From Nostoc favosum CHAB5714 (GTDB taxonomy: Bacteria; Cyanobacteriota; Cyanobacteriia; Cyanobacteriales; Nostocaceae), in the NCBI RefSeq assembly GCF_020829495.1, contig NZ_JAIVFQ010000005.1:118231-182230 (forward strand): 64,000 nucleotides of DNA, in the 5' to 3' direction. The notes beneath the pieces were generated by a model, which saw nothing but the letters and a program-made list of their open reading frames with translations, made no database searches and was not told the DNA's origin. A program made the translations under genes and the position numbers. Below, piece by piece: positions 45,284-54,908 of the stretch. Position 1 is the stretch's first letter. The number at the start of each line of letters is the position of its first letter.

Positions 45284-46252
45284 TTAAGGTGTGTTGACTA
45301 AGTATTTAAATAAGTCGTCAATTACTGCATTCATTGCTAAGATATCAAAAGCATACCAGTGTGAAGAGTCTACAAGATAAACCTGATTCTTCTGAACTGC
45401 TTTGAGTTGTCGCCACAAAGGTTTTTGTTGCAGCTTCTCTAAACTCTTTTTGGCAGCCTCCCCTCCAATATCCGAAATAAAAATAACATCACCATCTATA
45501 TCAAACAAACGTTCCTGGGAAATATTATTGCTCACGAAGAAATCTCCACTTTGACCTGGTGGGCGTTGTAATTCAATATCATTTAGAACTCTACTAGTAG
45601 GATGTTTTTTGCCGTAAGTAAACATTCCATAGGAGGGATTTATGGTTACAACTGATACTTGAATTTGTTTTCGGCGATCGCCCAAAGCTTGTTTGAGTTT
45701 GTCAATCCGCTGCCAATATTCGTCTATTAACTGTTTACTCTCCTGTTCCTTATCTAGCAACTTGGCAACATCTTCTAAGTGTTTTTGCCAATAAGGGGGT
45801 GGAGCAGGGTAATCTAATACAACAGTAGGTGCAATATCAGTTAGCGGTTTGTAGATATTTTGCAACCGAGTATTCGATAAAATTAAATCAGGTTTCAGCA
45901 GCAAAATCTTTTCCAAGTTTGGTTCATTGAGGCTTCCAACAAATTCAACTCCATCCACTTTGTCTCGAAGATGTTTTGGAAAAGGCTCACCTGGAATCCA
46001 CACGTATGCAATGGGTTTGATACCCAATGCCAAAGCACTACTAAAAGTGCTCATCCATAGAGTCACAATTCGTTGAGGATTGCGAGGGATGCACGTTTCA
46101 CCCATCACATGTTGCACGACTCGGCAATTTTCTAATGGTTGTTTTAAGCTTGTCGCATTATGATCAATATTTCTGCTACAAGCCCAAACAAGTGTAAATG
46201 TCAAAACTCCCAAGAACAATAGATAAACAAGGCGGTGTAGAGAAAAGTTCAT
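45284..46252 (-). CDS. Iron-siderophore ABC transporter substrate-binding protein (FecB/FhuD-like)
   Basis: A lipoprotein of about 322 residues that binds ferric siderophore in the periplasm for ABC import. The signal peptide (about 4-23) ends in a lipobox, FTLVWAC. The body shows PQRIVTLWMSTFSSALALGIKPIAY (start of the periplasmic-binding fold) and a long connecting helix, then VFISDIGGEAAKKSL and VYLVDSSHWYAFDILAMNAV. ATG at 46252 is preferred; a TTG at 46279 overlaps the preceding gene. It follows the TonB receptor gene on the same strand, overlapping or within 15 bases. The permease and ATPase genes are absent from the window. Confidence 0.9.
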   Translation of the reverse strand: MNFSLHRLVYLLFLGVLTFTLVWACSRNIDHNATSLKQPLENCRVVQHVMGETCIPRNPQRIVTLWMSTFSSALALGIKPIAYVWIPGEPFPKHLRDKVDGVEFVGSLNEPNLEKILLLKPDLILSNTRLQNIYKPLTDIAPTVVLDYPAPPPYWQKHLEDVAKLLDKEQESKQLIDEYWQRIDKLKQALGDRRKQIQVSVVTINPSYGMFTYGKKHPTSRVLNDIELQRPPGQSGDFFVSNNISQERLFDIDGDVIFISDIGGEAAKKSLEKLQQKPLWRQLKAVQKNQVYLVDSSHWYAFDILAMNAVIDDLFKYLVNTP

Positions 46253-46266
46253 GGATATCTGATTAC

Positions 46267-48954
46267 TCAAAACTGCCAAGAAATCGTACCCTGCACAGTG
46301 AATGGCTCACCGGGAAAAACGAAAAAGCTACCAAAGGCAGTTTCATAATAGTCCACATTGAATACATTCCTGAAATTGACCTGGGCGCGAAGTCGTTCTT
46401 TTTTGTAGAAGATGCTGGCATCAGTCCGCAGGTAACTTGGCAAAGTAAAAGTATTTTCTAAATCCCCCTGCCGGTCTCCCACAAAGAAGAAGCCTAAGCC
46501 AATCCCTAAACCTTTCAAATCACCCTGTTGAATTTCGTAAGTAGTAAACAAGTTGAAGCTGTTTTCAGGCGCATTTTCCAAACGGTTGTCAACCAGATCG
46601 GGGTTGGTGTCTTCAGAGACTTTTGCATCAGTATAGGCATAGCCCGCAAAAATGTTCCATCCTGGTAAGATTTCGCCTCCAACACTGAGTTCAATACCCT
46701 GACTGTGTTGTTCACCCGTTTGAATGGAGAAGATTGGGTCGCTGTTATTAGGGTCATCCGCCAAAACATTTGATCGCGTCAGGTCGAAGAAAGCAAGGAT
46801 TGCAGAAAGTTTATTACTAATGTCTACTTTAGCCCCAATCTCATATTGCCTGCCCTCTTCGGGCTGAATACTGCCACCAGAAACAATCCCATTCACAGGG
46901 GTAAATGAGGTACTGTAGTTGGCGTAGAGTGATACTGACTCAATGGGTTGATAGACAATGCCTACACGTGGGCTGAATGCATCTCCTGATACGCTTGTTT
47001 CTGTGTTTGTAAGAAAATCTTTCTCTGTCTGGTTAAAGGTGTCAAACCGCACGCCCAACAGTAACTTCAGATTCTCTGCTAGCGTGACTTGATCTTGGAC
47101 GTAAATACCCAATGCATCTGTTGAGTTGCCAAAATCATAGATGGAGAAAGGATCGCCGAGTGGCTGACCATATACTGGGTTGAATACGTCTATGGGTGCG
47201 ATCGCCCTGCCAACGCCTCGAAATTTTGATATCTCAAATCTACTGAGATCAACTCCAAAGATTACCTGGTGGCCAATCGAGCCAGTTGAGAATTTGTTAA
47301 CCAAGTCTACTGCAAAGTTATAACTAGCTTGATTTAATGTCCTGGTAACGAAGGTACGATTCAGGGTTCGATTATCAGGCTCAAAGCCAGTACCGAATAC
47401 TTGATCTTCTGTCCCATCGAAAGCTGATACTCGAAAGGCATTTCGCAACGACAAACTGTCGCTGAATTTATGCTCCAGTGTGTAGCCAATTCGATAAAGG
47501 TCTACATCAAATGGTTCAGCAGAGGGTTCAGTAATGCTACGGTTCAACGGTATTCGACCATTAGGGTTTGGCAGCACCGTACCAACGGCTGGTAGTCCCA
47601 AATCAACTTCATTTTCTGAAGATGAGTACTCACCTTCGAGAGTCAATTTTGTGCGATCGCTAATTGCCCAACTAATGACAGGCGCAACAAACAGTCTTTC
47701 GGAATTTTTAAAGTCGGTAAAGCTGCCTATATTTTGGTAAGCTGCGTTGACTCGATATAAAACTTGCTTAGAGTCGTCTAATGGCCCAGATATATCGACT
47801 GTGCCACGGTAGTAGCTGTAGTTCCCGACGGTGGCCTTAACCTCATAGAAGGGATCACTCAGAGGCTGCTTTGTGATCAGGTTGATTGTGCCTCCTGGAT
47901 TGGATCGACCAAACAGCACCGAACTTGGGCCTTTCAGGACTTCTACTTGTTCGATATGGGAAAAGTCCAATTGACGTGTGGCCAGAAAATCTGGCAAACC
48001 ATTTCTAAGAATATTCCCTGAGTCATCCCTAGTGGTAAAGCCTCGAATGGCAAAAAAAGCACCATTTGAAAAGTTAGGAGGAAACGTTGTATTCACTCCA
48101 GGGACATTTCTGATGGCTTCTTCTAGACGGGTAACATTTTGGTCTTCCAGCACCTGACGTGGCACTACCTGAATCGATTGGGGAATATCGCGAAGCGGCG
48201 TGTCGGTTTTGGTCGCAGTCGTGGTATTCGGTACGTTATATCCGTCTTGCTCTCCCGTCACCACCAACTCAATCGGCTCATCTTGCTGTGCTGCTGGTTC
48301 CTCTTGCGGTGTTTCGCTCGTTGGTTTCTTTGCTTCAGGCTGCTGTGGTGGCTGCATTGCAGTTGCAGCAGGTGTCAAACCTAAAATGAAACCCTCATTA
48401 CTGTCAAATAATTCAACCGTTGGCAATCCTGCATCACCCGTAACTGTCACGCGAATAATATTGGCATCTAAATTTGTGACAGTTATCTCAGTAATACCCT
48501 GAACTGGGTTTTGGGAACGGAATGTAAACCCATCGCCACTGGGTAAACGCAGTTGGGCATTAGGAATATCTGCAATAAAGTTATTGTCAGCGCTGCGATT
48601 TGTGATTTGTAACTTTTCTCCCTGAGTCGTCTGTAAAATCACCTCCACACCTTTGTCAGTGGGATTAGCTTTCACCGCAGTCACCTGTACAACTTCTGAT
48701 GAGGGTGCTGCTTCTGTTGCTGGCGACTGTACTAGCATGATTGCGCTAGTACTGGGACGCTCAATTTCACTCAATTGCCGAATTTTTCGACTCAGCAGAG
48801 GTTTGAAATTTTCCTGGCTTTGGACTTCCTGCTTCTCAACCGTTGATTTAATTTCTGCCCATCCAGGCTCAATAACAACAGCACTCAAGCATCCCGATAG
48901 ACTCACTAAAAACCACAGTCGCACACTACCAGACAAACACCAACACTTCATCAC
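46267..48954 (-). CDS. AMIN-domain TonB-dependent siderophore receptor
   Basis: An outer-membrane receptor for ferric siderophores, 895 residues. Signal peptide about 1-33. An AMIN domain at about 85-190 (VTAVKANPTDKGVEVILQTT, FIADIPNAQLRLPSG) probably binds peptidoglycan or stabilises the receptor. A Pro/Glu/Gln-rich linker (200-230) leads to a TonB-box-like ELVVTGEQDG. The plug follows (about 250-360, TPLRDIPQSIQVVPRQVLED, VLKGPSSVLFGRSNPGGTINLITK) and then the barrel to the end (TISWQF, final Phe as required). AMIN-TonB fusions are typical for cyanobacteria. It lies upstream of the binding-protein gene on the same strand and converges with none. Confidence 0.94.
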   Translation of the reverse strand: MMKCWCLSGSVRLWFLVSLSGCLSAVVIEPGWAEIKSTVEKQEVQSQENFKPLLSRKIRQLSEIERPSTSAIMLVQSPATEAAPSSEVVQVTAVKANPTDKGVEVILQTTQGEKLQITNRSADNNFIADIPNAQLRLPSGDGFTFRSQNPVQGITEITVTNLDANIIRVTVTGDAGLPTVELFDSNEGFILGLTPAATAMQPPQQPEAKKPTSETPQEEPAAQQDEPIELVVTGEQDGYNVPNTTTATKTDTPLRDIPQSIQVVPRQVLEDQNVTRLEEAIRNVPGVNTTFPPNFSNGAFFAIRGFTTRDDSGNILRNGLPDFLATRQLDFSHIEQVEVLKGPSSVLFGRSNPGGTINLITKQPLSDPFYEVKATVGNYSYYRGTVDISGPLDDSKQVLYRVNAAYQNIGSFTDFKNSERLFVAPVISWAISDRTKLTLEGEYSSSENEVDLGLPAVGTVLPNPNGRIPLNRSITEPSAEPFDVDLYRIGYTLEHKFSDSLSLRNAFRVSAFDGTEDQVFGTGFEPDNRTLNRTFVTRTLNQASYNFAVDLVNKFSTGSIGHQVIFGVDLSRFEISKFRGVGRAIAPIDVFNPVYGQPLGDPFSIYDFGNSTDALGIYVQDQVTLAENLKLLLGVRFDTFNQTEKDFLTNTETSVSGDAFSPRVGIVYQPIESVSLYANYSTSFTPVNGIVSGGSIQPEEGRQYEIGAKVDISNKLSAILAFFDLTRSNVLADDPNNSDPIFSIQTGEQHSQGIELSVGGEILPGWNIFAGYAYTDAKVSEDTNPDLVDNRLENAPENSFNLFTTYEIQQGDLKGLGIGLGFFFVGDRQGDLENTFTLPSYLRTDASIFYKKERLRAQVNFRNVFNVDYYETAFGSFFVFPGEPFTVQGTISWQF

Positions 48955-49223
48955 AACTCCTGATACACCAGCTTGCAGAACTTTGCTGAATTAATCTGCT
49001 TTGCAGTAATGACTCTCTGATTGCTTTCACTTGCTCAGGAAAGACAAAAATTAGTTCTCTCCTTGTTGAAGAAGAGTTATGGAGTCAAATCAATCCAGAG
49101 TTTCCGACTAAAACTGGATTACTGCAAATGGTTTCTAATTCAATGAAGCTGAGTATAGAGAATTATTAGCAACTGAGTCTACCCAAAAACCGCATCACTA
49201 TCCCGAAACCGACTTTTTACCAA

Positions 49224-50198
49224 TTAAACTTTGCTTTGACTCGGCGTAATCCCGAATCTGCGCTTGAAAGCAGCTGCAAAGTGTCCCAGGTGAGAATAGC
49301 CAATTTTGTTACCAACCTCAGCAATAGTCATGTTTCCCTGACGCAATAACTGCTCTGCCCATTCCATTCGTTTGTCTGTCAGGTAGCGAAATGCTGTTGT
49401 ACCAAAGAGTTCCTGAAATCCACGTTGCAGAGTGCGATCGCTCACCCCCACCATTTGCGCCAACTCCAGCAATGACGGCGGATTCTCCAAATGTGCCAAT
49501 AAAATTTCTCTAGCAAGATAAATCCGGGCGATAGTATCTGTATTCAATCGCGGTGATAATTGCAAGCCATCTTGAGCAGATAAGATGGGAGCTAACTGCA
49601 ACGCTATTAGTTCCAACACCTTACTTTGTAAATACATTCGCTTTGTGATTCCTTGGAAAGGACAGTTGATAATTTGCTGTGCTATTCCCGCAATAGCAGT
49701 TGTAGTTTCTGGGTAGAGCAAAGTTTGCCAATCATTACCCTTTGCTAACAGACGCAATTGGTGGGGAATTTCTCCTGTATCATCGGGGAAAAAAGCTGCC
49801 AGCAAGTCAGCAGGCATCTCGATGTCAACGCCCACACGTCGAGATTTGGAGGATTTCAGAGTCATTTGGCGTTGAACACCGCTACCAGAAATACACGTAT
49901 ATCCTTCCCCTAACTGCCTCCCATATTCATCTATGACTTTGCCTGAAAGGTAGACACAAAATTGCAGTGGGTGATCCCACTCAGGGATTTTACAGAGGAC
50001 ATCATTGTGATATTCACAATCCCAAATTTCAAGCCAGAGATGAGGATGCACTTCAATATCCCGCATATAGCCTTTACCCAGTCGCTTGGGCATTGGACGG
50101 AGAATTTCAAATGGCTCTTGTCCCGGTTGTTGTGGGCTATTGTGGCTAGCTTCCGCCCACAGTTCCCAATCCTCTTTCATCGTCAGGGTGATGGTCAT
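49224..50198 (-). CDS. AraC-family transcriptional regulator (PchR-like)
   Basis: A regulator of 324 residues with a C-terminal double helix-turn-helix of the AraC type (about 220-322: LLELAQMVGVSDRTLQRGFQ, then MTIAEVGNKIGYSHLGHFAAAFKRRFGITPS). The N-terminal part (about 35-150) resembles the ligand-binding region of PchR-type siderophore regulators (EIWDCEYHNDVL, VYLSGKV, GVDIEMPADLL). It is encoded on the same strand, 270 bases upstream of the TonB receptor gene, so it most likely activates siderophore-receptor expression when iron is low. ATG at 50198. Confidence 0.9.
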   Translation of the reverse strand: MTITLTMKEDWELWAEASHNSPQQPGQEPFEILRPMPKRLGKGYMRDIEVHPHLWLEIWDCEYHNDVLCKIPEWDHPLQFCVYLSGKVIDEYGRQLGEGYTCISGSGVQRQMTLKSSKSRRVGVDIEMPADLLAAFFPDDTGEIPHQLRLLAKGNDWQTLLYPETTTAIAGIAQQIINCPFQGITKRMYLQSKVLELIALQLAPILSAQDGLQLSPRLNTDTIARIYLAREILLAHLENPPSLLELAQMVGVSDRTLQRGFQELFGTTAFRYLTDKRMEWAEQLLRQGNMTIAEVGNKIGYSHLGHFAAAFKRRFGITPSQSKV

Positions 50199-50660
50199 TA
50201 CTGGTAAATATTAGAAAATTAATGCTATTAATTCTCAATAATTTTACCGCGATCGCTTCACACTATGGCATTTTCCCAAGTGAATGTTTCCACTGATCGA
50301 AAAGGTTTAGAGGAGTAAATTTATTTATAGAAAAGGTAGAAGGATTTTTTAAGGGGACATTGAGTTGAGTGACATACTCCTACACTGATTGCAAGCAATA
50401 CAGTGTAGGCTTCTCAGTGACTCCCGGTATCCCGTCGGACATTAACTGAGCTTTGTTTAGACTGCACGGTATGCCCTACCGCACAGTTGAACAATACAAA
50501 AATGTTCATCACCTTTGTACTGCTGGAATTTTACCTACCCACAGAAAACGACAAAAAGTGTCCGTTACTGGGTAGAACCCCATATTCCAGGTTGTTAAGG
50601 TACAGTGTGCAGGAAGCCGTTAGCTATTAATTTGATTAAACCTGCACTATTTAAGTATAT

Positions 50661-50689
50661 CATAGTTACGGTGAATCGTCGTAACTATG
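50661..50689 (+). promoter_or_regulatory. 9-bp inverted repeat overlapping the RHH start codon
   Basis: CATAGTTAC (50661-50669) and GTAACTATG (50681-50689) are perfect reverse complements. The final ATG is the start codon of the RHH gene. It could be the RHH protein's own operator or an RNA hairpin that hides the start. Confidence 0.5.
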
Positions 50690-50845
50690 CCTAGAAGTCA
50701 CAGAGTTGAAACAAGACTTAATGATAGGGAATTGGGACTTTTAAAGGAGTTTGCAGAAACTTTAGATATACCGATGTCTGAAGCGTTGAGAACTCTAGTT
50801 CAAAGTTTGGCGATTCGTCGCCCACCCCACTCACTTAACGAGTGA
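50687..50845 (+). CDS. Small ribbon-helix-helix protein
   Basis: A 52-residue protein found by translating the spacer. It reads MPRSHRVETRLNDRELGLLK, then EFAETLDIPMSEALRTLVQS and LAIRRPPHSLNE. A beta strand (RVETRL) followed by two helices (DRELGLLKEFAETL, PMSEALRTLVQSL) is the ribbon-helix-helix fold of CopG/Arc-type regulators. Basic N-terminal residues fit DNA binding. There is no antitoxin partner. It sits inside an IS200/IS605-like remnant, and the gene starts at the right arm of an inverted repeat without a Shine-Dalgarno sequence. It may be a repressor of the element or a cargo gene. Confidence 0.75.
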   Translation: MPRSHRVETRLNDRELGLLKEFAETLDIPMSEALRTLVQSLAIRRPPHSLNE

Positions 50846-51032
50846 CAGTCGTTATTGGTCGGGGGTGGGACTCCTCATCGCCCAAAAATTCATCTCATCA
50901 CTCCCTTCCGGGTGAGTGAGAGGCTTCTTTTTGTTTAAGCTAAATTTAAATAAAAGGGAAAAGGAATAATAGTCACTCAATAACTGAACTTGGCTTTTAC
51001 CTTTCCCCTTGCGCTTCCCCTGTAATGTCTCT

Positions 51033-51860
51033 TTAACCGAAACGCCCACTAATATAATCTTCAGCTTCTTTAGTTTGAGGAGAACTGAACATTTGGGCTG
51101 TAGGATTAAACTCAACTAATTTTCCGCGACGTTTACCATGCTCGTCAATTTCTGTATTGAAGAAAGCCGTGAAATCTGCGACTCTAGAAGCTTGCTGCAT
51201 ATTGTGAGTCACCATGATGATGGTGTATTGCTGCTTGAGTTCTAAGCAGAGTTCTTCTACTTGGCGGCTAGAAATTGGGTCGAGAGCAGAACATGGTTCA
51301 TCCATTAATAATACATCTGGCTTCATGGCGATCGCACGCGCTATGCAAAGCCGTTGCTGTTGTCCGCCAGATAATGCAGTTCCCTTCTCTTTAAGTTTGT
51401 CTTTGACTTCATCCCAAATAGCAGCGCGTCTGAGGGAATCTTCCACCAATTCATCAACGTTACCTTTATAACCGTTAGCACGCGGCCCAAAGGAAATATT
51501 TTCGTATATTGATTTGGGGAAAGGATTTGGTCTTTGAAAAACCATTCCGACTTGGCGGCGTAATTTTACAGAATTTATCTTAGGATCATAAATATTGCGA
51601 TCGCGATAATTCAGTCTACCCTCAACTTTAGCTCCAGGGATTAAATCATTCATCCGATTGAAGCAACGCAGTAAGGTACTTTTACCACATCCTGAAGGGC
51701 CAATAAAAGCAATAATTTGTTTTGCAGGAATCTTTAAGTAGACATCTAAAAGCGCCAAAAGTCCCCCATAATAGACCTTCACACCTTCAACATTGAAGAC
51801 GTTATTCTCCTCGTCTATTGTGGCACTATCTAATTTACTTCTACTGTCGCTATAAGTCAT
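51033..51860 (-). CDS. pstB: Phosphate ABC transporter ATPase PstB
   Basis: The ATPase of the high-affinity phosphate importer, 275 residues. Walker [10 protein letters not shown] (54-62), Q-loop, signature [16 protein letters not shown] (about 160) and Walker [14 protein letters not shown]. The PstB marks KYYGG-like [12 protein letters not shown] and [21 protein letters not shown] are present. ATG at 51860 is used (AGGAGA about 10 bases upstream); the frame opens from 51896. It is the last of the pstS-pstC-pstA-pstB order. A typical phoU gene is not present downstream in the window. Confidence 0.95.
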   Translation of the reverse strand: MTYSDSRSKLDSATIDEENNVFNVEGVKVYYGGLLALLDVYLKIPAKQIIAFIGPSGCGKSTLLRCFNRMNDLIPGAKVEGRLNYRDRNIYDPKINSVKLRRQVGMVFQRPNPFPKSIYENISFGPRANGYKGNVDELVEDSLRRAAIWDEVKDKLKEKGTALSGGQQQRLCIARAIAMKPDVLLMDEPCSALDPISSRQVEELCLELKQQYTIIMVTHNMQQASRVADFTAFFNTEIDEHGKRRGKLVEFNPTAQMFSSPQTKEAEDYISGRFG

Positions 51861-51912
51861 GAAAGCGTATCTCCTAATAACCGTGAATATATCCAATTAG
51901 ATATTTAATTAT

Positions 51913-52812
51913 CTAGTGTATTGTAAAGCGTTGGCGGATATAAATTGCTACACCATTTAAAACTAAAATCAAGAGTAACAACGCAATAATTGTTGCTGCT
52001 GCTGCATTAGCAAAACCTGGTTCAGGACGAGTAATGTAACTATAAATTTGAATGGGTAATGCCATAAATCTCTGGAACAAACCAGGGTTAAAGGTGAGAA
52101 AACCCACAGCACCTACAACAATTAGAGACGCTGCATCACCAATTGCACGGGATACAGAGATAATTACCCCTGTCAAAATACCAGGAATAGCGTATGGTAA
52201 AACGTGACTCCTGATAGTTCGCCATTTAGTGACACCTAATCCATAAGAAGCATTTCTCAGGGAATCCGGGACGGCGCGAATTGCTTCTCTAGCTGTCACA
52301 ATAATTACTGGTAAAGACAACAAAGATAAAGTCAACGCACCAGAAACCAAAGCGGGGCCGAACCCAAGCAGATAATTGAAAACTCCTAAACCCAGCAATC
52401 CGTAGACAATGGAAGGTACACCTGCTAGATTGCTGATATTAATCTCAATAATCACTGTCCACCAAGCTTTAGGTGCATACTCTTCTAGATATAAAGCTGC
52501 TCCAACACCAACTGGTACAGTGACTAAAATCACAATAATTCCTAAAAGAATACTACTGACAATAGCGGGACGGATACCACCTTGGTCAGGAAAACGAGAA
52601 GGGGTTTCTGTTAGAAAGCCGGGTGTTAAAAATCTGGCTAATCCATCCCGAAAAATATCGAAAAGTAGCAAAGCCAAAATAAATATACCAATCAGCAACC
52701 CTAACAAAAAAACTATTTCAAATACTTTTCCTAATGTCTCCCTACTCTCAACATTATCAGTAAATTCTGCCGCCGAATCAAAAGAATCATCTCGTTGATA
52801 ACTTGTTGTCAT
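51913..52812 (-). CDS. pstA: Phosphate ABC transporter permease PstA
   Basis: Inner-membrane permease of the phosphate importer, 299 residues with six predicted transmembrane helices; the N-terminal 30 residues are acidic and cytoplasmic. The EAA region reads IRAVPDSLRNASYGLGVTKWRTI (about 192-214), and GAALYLEEYAPK occurs near 105. It pairs with PstC, whose stop lies 5 bases upstream of its ATG. It is 52 bases before pstB's start. Confidence 0.94.
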   Translation of the reverse strand: MTTSYQRDDSFDSAAEFTDNVESRETLGKVFEIVFLLGLLIGIFILALLLFDIFRDGLARFLTPGFLTETPSRFPDQGGIRPAIVSSILLGIIVILVTVPVGVGAALYLEEYAPKAWWTVIIEINISNLAGVPSIVYGLLGLGVFNYLLGFGPALVSGALTLSLLSLPVIIVTAREAIRAVPDSLRNASYGLGVTKWRTIRSHVLPYAIPGILTGVIISVSRAIGDAASLIVVGAVGFLTFNPGLFQRFMALPIQIYSYITRPEPGFANAAAATIIALLLLILVLNGVAIYIRQRFTIH

Positions 52813-52817
52813 GCTTA

Positions 52818-53759
52818 TTACTCGTACTTTTCTTTAAAGCGATTAGCAATCCAGTAACTAACAATATTTAAAGCTAGGGTCAGTAGAAATAAAAGAGCGC
52901 CCACAGCATATAAAGTCTTGAAATTAAGACTACCACGCGGACTATCCCCACCAGAAATTTGCGCCATGTAAGCTGTCATTGTTTCTACTGATTCCGCAAA
53001 GTTAATCGTCAGTTTTGGTTGTTGACCTGCGGCAATAAGGACAGTCATCGTTTCACCCACAGCACGAGAAATACCCAAAATAATTGAGGCTATAATTCCA
53101 GAAAGCGCTGCTGGGAGGACTACTTTAAAAATGCTTTCCAATTTAGTGATACCTAAAGCATAAGCTCCTTCCCGCAAAGAACGTGGAACAGCTTGAATCG
53201 CATCTAAGCTAATAGAACCAACAGTAGGAGTAATCATTACCCCCATCATTAACCCTGCGCTCAAGGCATTAAATATTTCTAGAGGAATAATATTCCGCAG
53301 TAATGGTGTGAGGAATAAAAGTGCAAAGTAACCATATACTACTGTAGGTATTCCTGCCAAAAGTTCCACTGCGGGACGTAAAATTGCTGCTACTTGTGGT
53401 TGAGCATATTCACTCAAGTAGATTGCAGAAGATAAACCTAAAGGAATAGCAACCGCCATCGCAATAGCTGTAGTTAAGAAAGTGCCGGCTATCAAGGGCC
53501 AAACGCCAAAATGTCTATCTGCAAATAGAGGTGTCCATTTAGTATCAAGAAAGAATTGGGCAAAGGAAACTTCTTGGAAAAAACCAAATGCCTCCTGAAA
53601 GATAATTACGACAATACCAAAGGTAGTTAGAACAGAAACTAAGGCACAACTAAATAAAATTACCGCAATAATCTTTTCTGAGATATCTTCAAATGCATTT
53701 TTCTCCAATGACTGTCTGAACTGGAGATAAGGATCGTCTTGAGAATTGGGATTTTGCAT
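52818..53759 (-). CDS. pstC: Phosphate ABC transporter permease PstC
   Basis: Second permease subunit, 313 residues, six transmembrane helices. Marks are [62 protein letters not shown] and the EAA-like [23 protein letters not shown] (about 192-214). The region [20 protein letters not shown] is highly typical. It follows pstS with 58 bases between and abuts pstA with 5 bases, one transcript. Confidence 0.95.
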   Translation of the reverse strand: MQNPNSQDDPYLQFRQSLEKNAFEDISEKIIAVILFSCALVSVLTTFGIVVIIFQEAFGFFQEVSFAQFFLDTKWTPLFADRHFGVWPLIAGTFLTTAIAMAVAIPLGLSSAIYLSEYAQPQVAAILRPAVELLAGIPTVVYGYFALLFLTPLLRNIIPLEIFNALSAGLMMGVMITPTVGSISLDAIQAVPRSLREGAYALGITKLESIFKVVLPAALSGIIASIILGISRAVGETMTVLIAAGQQPKLTINFAESVETMTAYMAQISGGDSPRGSLNFKTLYAVGALLFLLTLALNIVSYWIANRFKEKYE

Positions 53760-53817
53760 AAATAAAATAAATTAGTTAAGCCTTTACTAAATTCATACTA
53801 CAAAAACTGGTCTTTAT

Positions 53818-54819
53818 TTAAATAAAGTTGGTGATTGGTTCACCTGGTTTTGCTTTTTTGAATTTTGTCCCAGTTTCACCACTAGCCAATTTTTGTTTTA
53901 CCTTGACGTAAGCTTCATCAGGTAATGCTACATAACCAACGCTATCTACCCACTTCCAAGAATTTTCTAGATAAAAATCTACAAATTCTTTGACTGCTGG
54001 CTTGCTATCTAAGGATTTTTTACTAACATAGATAAACAGAGGACGAGACAATGGTGTATAGAGATTTTTAATTACATTATCTATCGGAACTGGTTTTTCA
54101 CATTTCCCTGTGGGACTTTCTACAGCAACTAGATTGAGTTTATCTTGGTTTTGAATATAGTAAGATATGCCTACATAACCTAAAGCTGATGCTTCACCTG
54201 AGACTCCTTGCACTAGTAAGTTTTGATTGTGACTGGGAGTATAATCTGTACGACCATTTTTGGCTTTGCCGGTAACAGCTTGAGTCATATAATCAAAAGT
54301 TCCAGTATCAGAAGCCGGAGCATACAGTTTCAGTTTTTGGTTAGGAAATTTGGGATTAACTTGATTCCATGTCAATATTTTGCTGTCTGATTTAGCGCCC
54401 CAAATCTTACCCAATTCTTTAATAGTTAGACATTTGGCAAAGTTATTTTGACGATTAGCAATTACAGCAATGCCGTCTAAAGCTATAGGCAACTCGACAA
54501 ATTCAATATTCTTACTTTTACATTTTTTAATTTCTTCATCTCTAATGGTACGGGAAGCACCAGCTATATCAATATCGCCATTACAAAATTTACTGAAACC
54601 GCCACCAGTACCACTTGAGGCAACACTAACTTTTGCTTCAGGTTTCACTTTACCATATTCTTCTGCAACTGCTAAGGAAACAGGAAAACCTACTGCTGCA
54701 CCATCAATACTCACCTGACTTTTCAATTCCTGTCCACTGTTGCAAGCACTTATACTGCTGGCAATAAGCATTAAAAATGTCAGGAAAAAGCTATCCTTAA
54801 ATCGGCTACGAAAGCTCAT
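53818..54819 (-). CDS. pstS: Phosphate-binding protein PstS
   Basis: Periplasmic phosphate-binding lipoprotein, 333 residues. The N-terminal hydrophobic part ends in a lipobox, ISAC (Cys26). Phosphate-site motifs SSGTGGGFSKFCNGDIDIAGASR (about 66-88) and APASDTGTFDYMTQAV are seen. It is of the short cyanobacterial SphX/PstS type. It begins 89 bases downstream of the sbpA-like gene on the same strand, so all five may form one transcript. No clear Pho box was recognised upstream. Confidence 0.94.
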   Translation of the reverse strand: MSFRSRFKDSFFLTFLMLIASSISACNSGQELKSQVSIDGAAVGFPVSLAVAEEYGKVKPEAKVSVASSGTGGGFSKFCNGDIDIAGASRTIRDEEIKKCKSKNIEFVELPIALDGIAVIANRQNNFAKCLTIKELGKIWGAKSDSKILTWNQVNPKFPNQKLKLYAPASDTGTFDYMTQAVTGKAKNGRTDYTPSHNQNLLVQGVSGEASALGYVGISYYIQNQDKLNLVAVESPTGKCEKPVPIDNVIKNLYTPLSRPLFIYVSKKSLDSKPAVKEFVDFYLENSWKWVDSVGYVALPDEAYVKVKQKLASGETGTKFKKAKPGEPITNFI

Positions 54820-54908
54820 AAGTTATCATTTGAGATAAAGTGAATCAGAATTTCTTATACTTGGCTATCTGTAAGTAGATAATGCTGCATGAAAAAATAA
54901 ATATTATA

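Larger units (their letters stand above)
50371..50930. mobile_element. IS200/IS605-like remnant without transposase, carrying an RHH gene
   Basis: The left boundary shows GACATACTCC followed by a hairpin CCTACACTG/CAGTGTAGG (50378-50408) and GGCTTCTC. This has the layout GACA-CTCC-hairpin-GG(C/A)TTC that also occurs at the window end (63877-63906). It continues with structured DNA (TGCACGGTATGCCCTACCGCACA, a hairpin; TACCCAC...GTGTCCGTTACTGGGTA). The right side has a second imperfect hairpin CTCATCACTC/GTGAGTGAG followed by AGGCTTCTTTTT. No tnpA or tnpB reading frame is present. Only the small RHH gene lies inside. Confidence 0.55.

Noticed and set aside
54820..54908. Pho box in front of pstS
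   Set aside because: No convincing set of three spaced CTTAACC-like octamers could be found on the coding strand here, nor upstream of the sbpA paralog.
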